64,000 bases of DNA, from assembly GCF_036099295.1 (NCBI RefSeq), contig NZ_CP107976.1, forward strand, positions 5,394,001-5,458,000, in the 5' to 3' direction. A program made the position numbers and the translations under genes. Of the stretch, positions 16,736 to 24,371 are shown in pieces; the first letter of the stretch is position 1; each line of letters opens with the position of its first letter. This DNA comes from Streptomyces sp. NBC_00358. Its GTDB lineage: Bacteria > Actinomycetota > Actinomycetes > Streptomycetales > Streptomycetaceae. Under the pieces are notes generated by a model. That model saw nothing but the letters and a program-made list of their open reading frames with translations. It made no database searches and had not been told where the DNA came from.

Positions 16736-17260
16736 CTAGCGGGTGAGTTCCCTCTCGTACCAGGCGACGTCCCAGTAGCGGCCGAACTTGCGGCCGACCT
16801 CCCGGTAGGTGCCGATGTGGTGGAACCCGAAGCGTTCGTGCAGGCGCACGGACGCTTCGTTGGGCAGGGCGATGCCCGCGTAGGCCCGGTGCAGGTCCTC
16901 GGTGGCGAGCGCTTCGAAGAGGGCTTCGTAGAGGAGTGAGCCGACGCCCCGGCCCACGGCGCCCGGGGCCACGTAGACCGTGACCTCGACGGAGGTCGCG
17001 TAGGCGGGCTTCGCGCGAAAGGCGCTGGAAGTGGCGTACCCAAGAATTGCCTGTGAGTCCTCGTCCGTGGCAACCATCAGGCGGTGCGGTCCGTCTTCAG
17101 GGTGGGAGAGCAGCCACGAGCGCCGTTCTTCCGGCGTGAAGACGTCGGTGTCGAAAGTGATGGGCGTCTCGCGCACGTAGTGGTTGTAGAGGTCCGTGAG
17201 AGCGCCGAGGTCGGCGGCCACTCCCGGTCTGACCTGCACATCTGTACGTTCTGACGGCAT
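16736..17260 (-). CDS. GNAT acetyltransferase, phosphinothricin acetyltransferase-like
   Basis: 174 residues. It follows the Pat/Bar/YncA pattern: RPGVAADLGALTDLYNHYVRETPITFD at the N-terminus, the acetyl-CoA loop VAPGAVGRGVGSLLY at ~97-111, and the HERFGFHHIGTYREVGRKFGRYWDVAWYER end. It probably acetylates a small amine or amino acid analogue; many chromosomal copies act on methionine sulfone/sulfoximine. ATG 17260 sits behind GGAGGGGCG. Ends convergent with the dioxygenase gene. Confidence 0.87.
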   Translation of the reverse strand: MPSERTDVQVRPGVAADLGALTDLYNHYVRETPITFDTDVFTPEERRSWLLSHPEDGPHRLMVATDEDSQAILGYATSSAFRAKPAYATSVEVTVYVAPGAVGRGVGSLLYEALFEALATEDLHRAYAGIALPNEASVRLHERFGFHHIGTYREVGRKFGRYWDVAWYERELTR

Positions 17261-17320
17261 CGCCCCTCCTGTGTGCTGCGACAGGGTACTGCATGGTCAG
17301 AAAAATCCAGGCGCGGGTTG

Positions 17321-17347
17321 GGAATTCTGTCCTGATTCCAGTCGTTG
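17321..17347 (+). promoter_or_regulatory. SigR-type promoter of hrdD
   Basis: GGAAT (17321-17325), 18 nt, then GTTG (17344-17347). This matches the σR (thiol-oxidative stress ECF σ) consensus GGAAT-N18/19-GTT, about 80 bp before hrdD. hrdD is known as a σR-dependent gene in S. coelicolor. Confidence 0.8.
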
Positions 17348-17428
17348 TTTCCATCAGATGCCGGGCACCCGGGAGGGTGAAACCGATGTCCAGGATCACC
17401 CGCAAGCCCACCACGCAAGGGAGCACGC

Positions 17429-18427
17429 ATGGCAACCCGTGCCGTCGCCCGTCGTAAGTCCGCCACCGGCGGGACCTCCGACGCGGCACGCAGTGTTCGC
17501 GCCGGAGGCGGCGAGATCGCCGATCGCGACCTGGTCGGCATGTACCTCGACGAGATCGCGCGTACACCGCTGCTCGACGCCGCCAAGGAAGTCGAGTTGT
17601 CCCAGGTCATCGAGGCGGGTGTGTTCGCGCGGCAGATCCTCGACGGCGAGGCGGAGGCCAAGGCGGACGCGTCCCGTGAGGAGCTGGAGGCGCTGGTCGC
17701 CGACAGCGAGCGCGCGAAGGACGTGTTCATCCGCTCGAACCTCCGACTGGTCGTGGCCGTGGCGCGCCGTTATCCGCGCAGCGGCCTGCCCCTGCTCGAC
17801 CTGATCCAGGAGGGGAACGCCGGCCTGGTGCGCGCGGTCGAGAAGTTCGACTACCGCAAGGGCTTCAAGTTCTCGACGTACGCCACCTGGTGGATCCGTC
17901 AGGCCATCACCCGTTCCATCGCGGACCAGTCGCGCACGATCCGCCTCCCCGTCCACCTGGTCGAGGAACTGGGCAGGATCCGTCGCGTGCAGCGCGAGTT
18001 CAACCGTGAGAACGGGCGGGAGCCCGAGCACACGGAGATAGCCGCCGAGCTCGGTTCCACGCCGGAGCGCGTGGGCGACGTGCTGGACTGGGCCCGCGAC
18101 CCGGTCTCACTGAACATGGCGGTGGACGACGAGGGCGAGACCCAGTTCGGCGACCTGCTGGAGGACACCTCGGCCGTGTCGCCCGAGCAGTCGGTCCTCA
18201 CGCTGCTGCGCAGCGAGGAACTGGACGGCCTGATCGGTCACCTCGACCAGCGCACCGCCTCCATCATCAAGATGCGGTACGGCATCGAGGACGGCCGGGA
18301 GCGCACGCTCACGGAGGTCGGCAAGGAGCACGGGCTCACGCGCGAGCGCATCCGCCAGATAGAGAAGCACGCCCTGCTCGAACTGAAGAAGCTGGCGCGC
18401 GACACCGGATTCGACGCGGCCGCGTAG
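17429..18427 (+). CDS. hrdD: RNA polymerase group 2 sigma factor HrdD
   Basis: 332 residues, the expected HrdD length, with the characteristic start MATRAVARRKSATGG. Region 1.2 (DLVGMYLDEIARTPLLDA), region 2 with the -10 recognition helix (GNAGLVRAVEKFDYRKGFKFSTYATWWIRQAI), region 3 (REPEHTEIAAELG) and region 4.2 HTH (TLTEVGKEHGLTRERIRQIEKHAL) are all intact. HrdD is a HrdB-like but dispensable sigma factor. A σR promoter lies upstream, linking it to oxidative stress. A 20-bp repeat of its 3' end follows the gene. Confidence 0.96.
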   Translation: MATRAVARRKSATGGTSDAARSVRAGGGEIADRDLVGMYLDEIARTPLLDAAKEVELSQVIEAGVFARQILDGEAEAKADASREELEALVADSERAKDVFIRSNLRLVVAVARRYPRSGLPLLDLIQEGNAGLVRAVEKFDYRKGFKFSTYATWWIRQAITRSIADQSRTIRLPVHLVEELGRIRRVQREFNRENGREPEHTEIAAELGSTPERVGDVLDWARDPVSLNMAVDDEGETQFGDLLEDTSAVSPEQSVLTLLRSEELDGLIGHLDQRTASIIKMRYGIEDGRERTLTEVGKEHGLTRERIRQIEKHALLELKKLARDTGFDAAA

Positions 18428-18452
18428 TGGCCCACCGGATTCGACGCGGCCG
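18403..18452 (+). repeat. 20-bp direct repeat duplicating the hrdD 3' end
   Basis: CACCGGATTCGACGCGGCCG occurs at 18403-18422, inside the last codons of hrdD, and again at 18433-18452 after the stop; the period is 30 bp. Confidence 0.9.
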
Positions 18453-18762
18453 GGCGGCGGCCGAGTCGGCCGAGTCGGGCGGGGTTGGCCGGGTGAGCGA
18501 GGCGAGTGGGCCGTACGGGTTCATTCGCCGTAAGGGCACGAGACGGGGTTTGCCCGGTCCGCGCACGGGCACGCCCGCCACGTTGGCCACAAGTCGACCA
18601 GACATGGCCATGTAAGGCCGCTTCAACCTGCTGGGCTCTGGGAACAAGACTTCAGGGCCCACGCTTCAAGCCCCACGCTTCAAGGCTCGACCCGGGCGGA
18701 CTCGTATCGCCCCCGAGAACCGAGTCCCGACGCACACCCCCCCCCGCGCCGGGACTCTCCCA

Positions 18763-18808
18763 GAGCCGAGCTTCGGCGCCTCCCCCCCCTGGCGCCGAAG
18801 CTCGGCTC
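18763..18808. terminator. 18-bp perfect stem hairpin downstream of hrdD
   Basis: GAGCCGAGCTTCGGCGCC (18763-18780) and its exact reverse complement (18791-18808) flank a 10-nt, mostly C loop. It is the strongest terminator candidate for hrdD although it lies 336 bp past the stop. Confidence 0.65.
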
Positions 18809-18860
18809 CACTTCTGCCCCGGTCCGGTGCGGGGCGGCGAGAGCATGCCGCCATCAGGCC

Positions 18861-18920
18861 GAGCGCGATCCGACCGAGTCCGATCCGACCGAGTGCGATG
18901 CGACCGAGCGCCATCCGATC
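18861..18920. repeat. 15-bp tandem repeat, four copies
   Basis: Four near-identical units of the form GAGnnCGATCCGACC in tandem. The unit length is a multiple of three but no supported gene runs through it. Confidence 0.8.
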
Positions 18921-18980
18921 GAGAGTGAGCCCCCGTCCGGCCCCGGACGGGGGAGTGCCTGCGCCGGGAGCCGGACCGAG

Positions 18981-19088
18981 AGTGCTCGTGCCCGCATTCG
19001 GATCGGGAGCCGTACCCAGAGTGCCCGTGCCGGCATCCGGATCGGGAGCCGTACCCAGAGCGCCCGTGCCCGCATCCGGATCGGGGGC
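18981..19088. repeat. 39-bp tandem repeat, about 2.8 copies
   Basis: Units start at 18981, 19020 and 19059, each beginning GAGTGC(C/T)CGTGCC. In one + frame it would read as 13-residue repeats (PRVPVPASGSGAV), but no start signal or bias supports a gene. Confidence 0.85.
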
Positions 19089-19318
19089 GAGTCAGGTGTT
19101 CGGACCGGTCTTCGCGCCGGGTCCGAAGGGCTGTGAACCGGGCGCGCGGAGGTCGGGTTTTCCGGGCAGCATGGGGACGGGCCACCCCGAACCTGAACCC
19201 CGGGGTGACCCGGATGGCAGATTCTGCCACAGCGGCACAGCCTGCCGTCCGTGACGGCTGGGGGCGCCAACAGCCTCGCGGCGCGGCTGCCGCCCGCCTA
19301 GCGGTGTGCCGCCGACCG

Positions 19319-20302
19319 TCACGCGTGGTCAGTCTGCTGCACTCCCGCCGCCCGGCTCAGCCGCGCACCCAAATCCCTTACGTAATCCACGAGTTCTCTC
19401 GGTTCCCGAACCGTGAACTCGCAGTCGACCATCGCGATGCGCACCGCCAGCCATTCCATCGAGTCGCTGGAGGAGGCGCGCAGCCGGCAGCTGTGCTGGT
19501 CGAGCGGCTCGGGCGTGCCGACCCACGCGGGCACGCGCGCCGCGACGAAGTCGGCCGGGGCGGCGAAGGTCACGTCGAACGCGTACGTCTCCTGGCGCCG
19601 GTACATCGACTGCCGCAGGAATTCGGCGGCGTTCCCGGTCGGCAGTTCACGGGGCGCGAACCGGGCCCCCGTCGGGAACGGCTCGCTCACCCGGTCGACG
19701 CGGAACGTCCGCCAGTCCTCGCGGTCGAGGTCGTACGCGACGAGGTACCAGCGGCGGCCGGTGGAGACCAGCCGGTACGGCTCGGTCAGCCGCCGCGACG
19801 GTGTTCCGTCCCCCGAGCGGTACGCGAACCGCAGCCGCTCCCGTCCCGCGACGCTCGACGCCATCACGGTCAGCGTCTCCGGCGCGATGCTCGCCCCGTC
19901 TCCGCTGGTCAGGGGTGTGGTCGCGGCCTGGAGCGTGGACACGCGACGACGCAGCCGGGCCGGGAGCACCTGTTCCAGTTTGGCGAGGGCCCGTACGGAG
20001 GCCTCGTCCACGCCCGCGACGGCGTGCCCGGCGCCGGCCCGCAGGCCCACCGCGATGGCCACGGCCTCCTCGTCGTCGAGCACCAGCGGCGGCATCGCCT
20101 TGCCCGCCACCAGCCGGTAGCCGCCGTCCGCGCCCTTGGCCGCCTGCACCGGATAGCCCAGCTCGCGGAGCCGGTCGATGTCGCGGCGGATCGTCCGACG
20201 GGACACCCCGAGGCGCTCGGCCAGCTCGCCGCCAGGCCATTCGCGAGGCGTCTGGAGGAGGGAGAGGAGCTGCAGAAGCCTGGCCGGCGTATCGGTCGTC
20301 AT
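19319..20302 (-). CDS. WYL-domain transcriptional regulator
   Basis: 327 residues: N-terminal HTH_11 winged helix (residues 5-60, ELAERLGVSRRTIRRDIDRLRELGYPV), then the WYL domain with RRWYLVAYDLDREDWRTFRVDRVSE at ~180-205 and a WCX C-terminal extension. WYL proteins usually repress or activate a neighbouring gene in response to a nucleotide-like or other ligand. It is divergent from a DHA2 pump 62 bp away. Confidence 0.9.
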   Translation of the reverse strand: MTTDTPARLLQLLSLLQTPREWPGGELAERLGVSRRTIRRDIDRLRELGYPVQAAKGADGGYRLVAGKAMPPLVLDDEEAVAIAVGLRAGAGHAVAGVDEASVRALAKLEQVLPARLRRRVSTLQAATTPLTSGDGASIAPETLTVMASSVAGRERLRFAYRSGDGTPSRRLTEPYRLVSTGRRWYLVAYDLDREDWRTFRVDRVSEPFPTGARFAPRELPTGNAAEFLRQSMYRRQETYAFDVTFAAPADFVAARVPAWVGTPEPLDQHSCRLRASSSDSMEWLAVRIAMVDCEFTVREPRELVDYVRDLGARLSRAAGVQQTDHA

Positions 20303-20324
20303 GTTTTCCAGGGTGCCGTAGAAC

Positions 20325-20343
20325 TAGGACATGATCTGACCTA
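20325..20343. promoter_or_regulatory. candidate operator between WYL regulator and DHA2 pump
   Basis: TAGGACATGATCTGACCTA, an imperfect palindrome with TAGG...CCTA ends and matching CA/TG inner positions, sits midway in the 62-bp divergent spacer. Likely WYL-protein binding site. Confidence 0.5.
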
Positions 20344-20364
20344 ATAGGGGCCTACCTTGAAGGC

Positions 20365-21987
20365 ATGACCTCCACCGACACCTCTGACACCTCTGAGACA
20401 GCTCTCAGCAGCCCGGCGCCGGGCGCGGCGGCCGACCGGCGGCGCTGGTTCGCCCTCGCCATCGTGATGACCGCGGCCTTCATGGATCTGGTCGACGTCA
20501 CGATCGTCAACATCGCGATCCCCTCGATCGAGCGGGACGCGGGCGCCACGTTCAGCCAGATCCAGTGGATCACCGCGGGCTACGCGCTGGCCTTCGCCGC
20601 GGGGCTCATCACGGGTGGTCGGCTCGGCGACATCCACGGCCGCAAGCGGCTCTTCCTTCTCGGCATCGCCGGTTTCACGCTCGCGTCGGCGCTGTGCGGC
20701 TTCGCGGCGAACCCGGAGATGCTCGTCGCCTCGCGCATCCTGCAGGGCGCCATGGCCGCGATGATGGTGCCGCAGGTGCTGTCGATCGTGCACGCCACCT
20801 TCCCGGCGCACGAGCGCGGCAAGGTCTTCGGGCTCTTCGGCGCGATCGTCGGTCTGGGCGCGGTCTCGGGCCCGCTCCTCGGCGCGCTGCTCACCGAGTG
20901 GAACCTGTTCGGCCTGGAGTGGCGGCCGATCTTCCTCATCAACCTGCCGGTCGGCGTCGTCGCGCTGGTCCTGGGCCGCCGTTTCATCAGCGAGTCCAAG
21001 GCCCCGCGCGCCCTCAAGCTCGACCTCGTCGGCGTCGCCCTCGTCACCCTCGGCCTGCTGATGCTGCTCTACCCGCTGACCCGCGGCCACGAGCTGCACT
21101 GGCCGCTGTGGGGATACGTCTCGATGGGCGGCTCCCTGGTGGTCTTCGCGGCACTGGTGGCCTACGAGAAGCGGAAGACGGCGCGGGACGGTTCTCCGCT
21201 GGTCGAACTGTCGCTGTTCAAGGTGAAGAGCTTCGCCGCGGGCATCGCCGTGCAGACCGTGTTCGGTGTCGCGCTCGGCATCTTCTTCCTCGTCTGGACG
21301 CTGTACATGCAGATCGGGCTGGGCTGGAGGCCGCTGCGGGCCGGGCTGACCGGGGTGCCGTTCTCGATCGCGGTCTCGGCGGCGGCGGGCACGTCGGTGC
21401 AGTTGCTGGTACCGCGCTTCGGGCGCAAGGTGCTCCAGGCGGGCGCTCTGATCATGGCGCTCGGCGTACTGCTCTACATCTGGGAGTCCGACCGGTACGG
21501 CATGTCCATCGCCTCCTGGCAGATGGCTCTTCCGCTGGTGGTCATGGGCGCCGGCATGGGCTTCATCGTCGCCCCGCTGACGGACGCGGTGCTCTCCGAG
21601 GTCCCGCGCGAGCACTCTGGTTCGGCCTCGGGCCTGATCAACACCGTGCAGCAGATGGGCAACGCGCTCGGCCTCGGCCTGGTCTCGGTCCTCTTCTTCG
21701 GCGAGATCGGCGACCGTCTGACCGCCGCCCAGGTGGGCCCGGCCTTCGTGAACGCCTTCCAGCACGCGCTGGGTTGGGTCGCCGCGGTGCTGACCGTCAT
21801 CTTCCTGCTGATGTTCGCGCTGCCGAAGCGGCCGGCCCAGCATGTGGAGGGCGCGGAGGACGAACCGGGCGCACAGGACCAGGACCAGGTTCACGGCCAG
21901 GACCAGAACCAGGTTCAGGGCCAGGACGCGGATCAAGGCCAGGACAAGGATCAAGGTCAGGGACGGAAGCCGGAATTCGTCGGCTGA
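20365..21987 (+). CDS. MFS efflux pump, DHA2 family, with Gln/Asp repeat tail
   Basis: 540 residues with 14 expected membrane segments. DHA2 signs: MDLVDVTIVNIAIPSIERD in TM1 and motif A GGRLGDIHGRKRLF. The last ~45 residues form a charged, low-complexity cytosolic tail of GQDQ/GQDK units encoded by degenerate repeats at 21880-21965, absent from most relatives. Divergent WYL regulator is its likely controller. Substrate unknown. Confidence 0.9.
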   Translation: MTSTDTSDTSETALSSPAPGAAADRRRWFALAIVMTAAFMDLVDVTIVNIAIPSIERDAGATFSQIQWITAGYALAFAAGLITGGRLGDIHGRKRLFLLGIAGFTLASALCGFAANPEMLVASRILQGAMAAMMVPQVLSIVHATFPAHERGKVFGLFGAIVGLGAVSGPLLGALLTEWNLFGLEWRPIFLINLPVGVVALVLGRRFISESKAPRALKLDLVGVALVTLGLLMLLYPLTRGHELHWPLWGYVSMGGSLVVFAALVAYEKRKTARDGSPLVELSLFKVKSFAAGIAVQTVFGVALGIFFLVWTLYMQIGLGWRPLRAGLTGVPFSIAVSAAAGTSVQLLVPRFGRKVLQAGALIMALGVLLYIWESDRYGMSIASWQMALPLVVMGAGMGFIVAPLTDAVLSEVPREHSGSASGLINTVQQMGNALGLGLVSVLFFGEIGDRLTAAQVGPAFVNAFQHALGWVAAVLTVIFLLMFALPKRPAQHVEGAEDEPGAQDQDQVHGQDQNQVQGQDADQGQDKDQGQGRKPEFVG

Positions 21988-22033
21988 TCCCCGCCCGAGT
22001 CCGCTGCTGTTCGCGCGACCCGGAGGTCCACGA

Positions 22034-22074
22034 CGGAAGGGGCCCCGGCACCTCAGGTGCCGGGGCCCCTTCCG
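22034..22074. terminator. 20-bp perfect stem bidirectional terminator
   Basis: GGAAGGGGCCCCGGCACCT and its exact reverse complement around a single centre base, extended by one C:G pair. It separates the convergent DHA2 pump and DUF6227 genes. Confidence 0.85.
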
Positions 22075-22089
22075 CCGTCGGCCGAGTCG

Positions 22090-22839
22090 TCAGCCGAGTC
22101 GTGCGGCGCGTCGCTCCATCGCGTCGCGCGCTGCGTCCTCGGTCGCGTACACCTCGCACATGTGCCGCCGGTCCGGCGTCGCCGTGTGCTCGACCTCCCA
22201 CAGGGAGATCTCCTGCCCGTCGCGCAGCAGGAACGCGTGCTCGTAGAGCGAGAAGCACAGCCCCGCCTGCCCGGCCCGGCAGGGGCGGCCGAAGGCCTGC
22301 GTGATCTGGTGCGCGAACGCCTCGCGGAGCAGGAGCGTCGTGAGGTCGTGGTCCGGCCGGTCCGGATTCTCCGCGCGCCGCAGGAGCCGGCGCGCGTGAT
22401 CGGCGGAGTCGTCCGGCACGTACGTGTGTCGCGGCTCGGGGATCGACGACAACTGCACGAACACGGGCAGCTCGAAGTCCGGAGCATCCGGCGGGAGCGG
22501 GAGGCGGGCCGTGGCCGCGCGCAACTCCTCCTCGTCGGCGTAGACCTCGTGCCGTGCCTCGCGACCGGCCGCCGTGTTGTGCACGAGCTCCCACAGCGTG
22601 ACCGCTGAGCCGTCGGCCAGCAGCCAGGTGTGCCTGTACGTCTCCCGGTGCAGGCCCGCGCTGTGGTGCGCGGAGTGCAGCGAACTGTCGTGCGCCAGCG
22701 CGCAGTCGAGTCGCCGTATCGCCTCGTCGGGCAGCTCGAACGAGTTCAGGGCGCGGCCCAGAAGTCGAGCGAGATGCTCCTCCGGAGACTCGGGCGACTC
22801 GGGTGGTTCGTACGCTGCTGTCTCGTACGGAACGCTCAA
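22090..22839 (-). CDS. DUF6227 family protein with internal duplication
   Basis: 249 residues starting MSVPYETAAYEPPESPESPEE, recognised as the Streptomyces family DUF6227. The protein consists of two related halves: WLLADGSAVTLWELVHN...EVYADEEE (about residues 72-105) and FLLRDGQEISLWEVEHT...EVYATEDA (about 203-238), so it arose by tandem duplication of a ~120-residue module. No catalytic motif, signal peptide or membrane segment. Function unknown. Confidence 0.8.
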   Translation of the reverse strand: MSVPYETAAYEPPESPESPEEHLARLLGRALNSFELPDEAIRRLDCALAHDSSLHSAHHSAGLHRETYRHTWLLADGSAVTLWELVHNTAAGREARHEVYADEEELRAATARLPLPPDAPDFELPVFVQLSSIPEPRHTYVPDDSADHARRLLRRAENPDRPDHDLTTLLLREAFAHQITQAFGRPCRAGQAGLCFSLYEHAFLLRDGQEISLWEVEHTATPDRRHMCEVYATEDAARDAMERRAARLG

Positions 22840-23154
22840 GGTTTCTCCCGGCGTTGCTGCATGTCACCTTGTGGGTGCATACCGTAGCCCCTCGGTCGGA
22901 CATCATGTCCGCGAACCGAGAAAACGTGCGGACGGAAAACGGGCGGGGCGCGCGGCAAGTTCCCGCGCGGCTCGACCCGACGTCAAAAGGCCCTCGTCAG
23001 ACGGTACTTCCCTCGGCCCTCGCGATCCACGACAGGTTCCAGCCGTCGGTCCGATCGGCCTGCGCGACGGGTTCCCGCCGACCCGACCCGACCCGACCCG
23101 AGCCGAACGCCGTCACGCGACGGAAAAGGGCCGTTCGCCCGACCTGCTCCCTCC
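22840..23154. promoter_or_regulatory. promoter region of the DUF6227 gene with a perfect palindrome
   Basis: No gene in 315 bp. CGGACATCATGTCCG (22897-22911) is a perfect 15-bp palindrome 58 bp upstream of the DUF6227 start. A CGACC pentamer is repeated four times near 23088-23106. Confidence 0.5.
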
Positions 23155-24183
23155 TCACCGCTCTCCGTACAGCTCTTCGTACGACGGCCACACCCCGCCC
23201 GGCCCGTCCACCGACTCCGCGGCACGTACGGCGCGCACGATCGCCCGGGTCACCAGGTCCGCGCCCGCCGCGAGGATCTCGTTCAGCGCCAGGGGATTCC
23301 CTGCGGCGAGCGGCCGGGCGCCCGTGGCCAGCGCGAACACCGTGTCCCCGTCGTTCAGCAGATGCACCGGACGCACGGCGCGCGCGATCCCGTCGTGTGC
23401 CGTCCCCGCGAGCTTCTGCGCCTGCGCCCGGGTCAGCTCGGCGTCGGTGGCGACGACGGCGAGCGTGGTGTTCAACGGGGGCGGCGCGTTCCTCGCGGCG
23501 GCCTCCGCGAGCCGCCGCCGGGCGGCCTCGCGCACCGGGGCGGACGGAGTCGCCGTACGTCCTCGCGTCAACTCCCCGTACAGCGCCCCCGTTTCCGGCT
23601 CCACCACAGAACCGGCCGCGTTGGCCACCACCAGCGCGGCCACCGTGATGCCGGACTCCAGCAGCGCGCTCGCCGTCCCGACGCCGCCCTTGATCTGCCC
23701 GACCACGGCCCCGGTACCGGCGCCCACCCCTCCTTCGGGCACCGGCGCGCACAGCGCACTCGCGTCGGCCGCCTCGACCGCGGCGCGTCCGGTGGAGGCG
23801 TCCGGCCGTGACCGGAAATCGCCGCCACGCCCGAGGTCGAAGACGCAGGCGGCGGGCACGACGGGTACGACGTGCGAGGGGTCCGGCCCCACGCGCACCC
23901 CGCGTCCCCGCTCCTCCAGCCAGGCCATCACGCCGGACGCCGAGTCCAGCCCGTAGGCGCTGCCGCCGGTCAGTACGACCGCCTCGATCCTCTGCACGAG
24001 GTTGCGCGGATCGAGCGCGTCCGTCTCCTTGGTGCCGGGCCCGCCGCCGCGCACGTCCACGGCGGCGATCACGCCTCCCTCGGGGGCGAGTACCACCGTC
24101 GTCCCCGTGAGCCGGCCGTCCCCGGTACGCGTCGCGTGTCCCACCCGCAGGCCGGCGACATCCGTCAGAGCGTCAACTGTCAT
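23155..24183 (-). CDS. P1 family (DmpA/NylC-type) self-cleaving N-terminal-nucleophile peptidase
   Basis: 342 residues, ATG 24183. Family S58/P1 enzymes are translated as a precursor that cleaves itself to expose a Ser/Thr nucleophile. Here the site is PLNTTLAVVATD, with Asn238-Thr239 at the scissile position, as in NylC-type 6-aminohexanoate hydrolases rather than the Gly-Ser of DmpA. Conserved glycine-rich LTGGSAYGLDSASGV and GGVGAGTGAVVGQIKGGVGTAS segments are present. Probable aminopeptidase or amide hydrolase; substrate unknown. Monocistronic by spacing. Confidence 0.88.
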   Translation of the reverse strand: MTVDALTDVAGLRVGHATRTGDGRLTGTTVVLAPEGGVIAAVDVRGGGPGTKETDALDPRNLVQRIEAVVLTGGSAYGLDSASGVMAWLEERGRGVRVGPDPSHVVPVVPAACVFDLGRGGDFRSRPDASTGRAAVEAADASALCAPVPEGGVGAGTGAVVGQIKGGVGTASALLESGITVAALVVANAAGSVVEPETGALYGELTRGRTATPSAPVREAARRRLAEAAARNAPPPLNTTLAVVATDAELTRAQAQKLAGTAHDGIARAVRPVHLLNDGDTVFALATGARPLAAGNPLALNEILAAGADLVTRAIVRAVRAAESVDGPGGVWPSYEELYGER

Positions 24184-24371
24184 GGGCCCAGTGTTCCCCG
24201 GCCCCGGGTCCCGGCGGTGGCAGTCGTACGACCCGGGCCGCGCGCCCCGCCGGGCGGCTCCCCTCTCCTTCGCCCGCCGCTGCCTTTTCGCTCGCGCCCC
24301 CGTCGTCCCGTCCACGCTCCCGTCCGCTCGTCCACGCTCCTGCTTCTCTCCGCGAGCCCTGTGCCGGCTCT

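Larger units (their letters stand above)
18453..19318. other. long gene-free, repeat-rich region after hrdD
   Basis: About 870 bp without a credible gene: frames here lack consistent codon bias. It contains the hrdD 3' repeat, two copies of CCACGCTTCAAG near 18660, a GAGTCCCG/CGGGACTC inverted repeat (18722, 18750), an 18-bp hairpin, four 15-bp repeats and three 39-bp repeats, each annotated separately. Confidence 0.6.

Noticed and set aside
18841..19088. CRISPR array from the tandem repeats
   Set aside because: Repeats are contiguous without unique spacers and no cas genes are present.
18898..19254. Repeat-containing small protein (PRVPVPASGSGAV units)
   Set aside because: No ribosome-binding site, no steady codon bias outside the repeat, odd composition after it.
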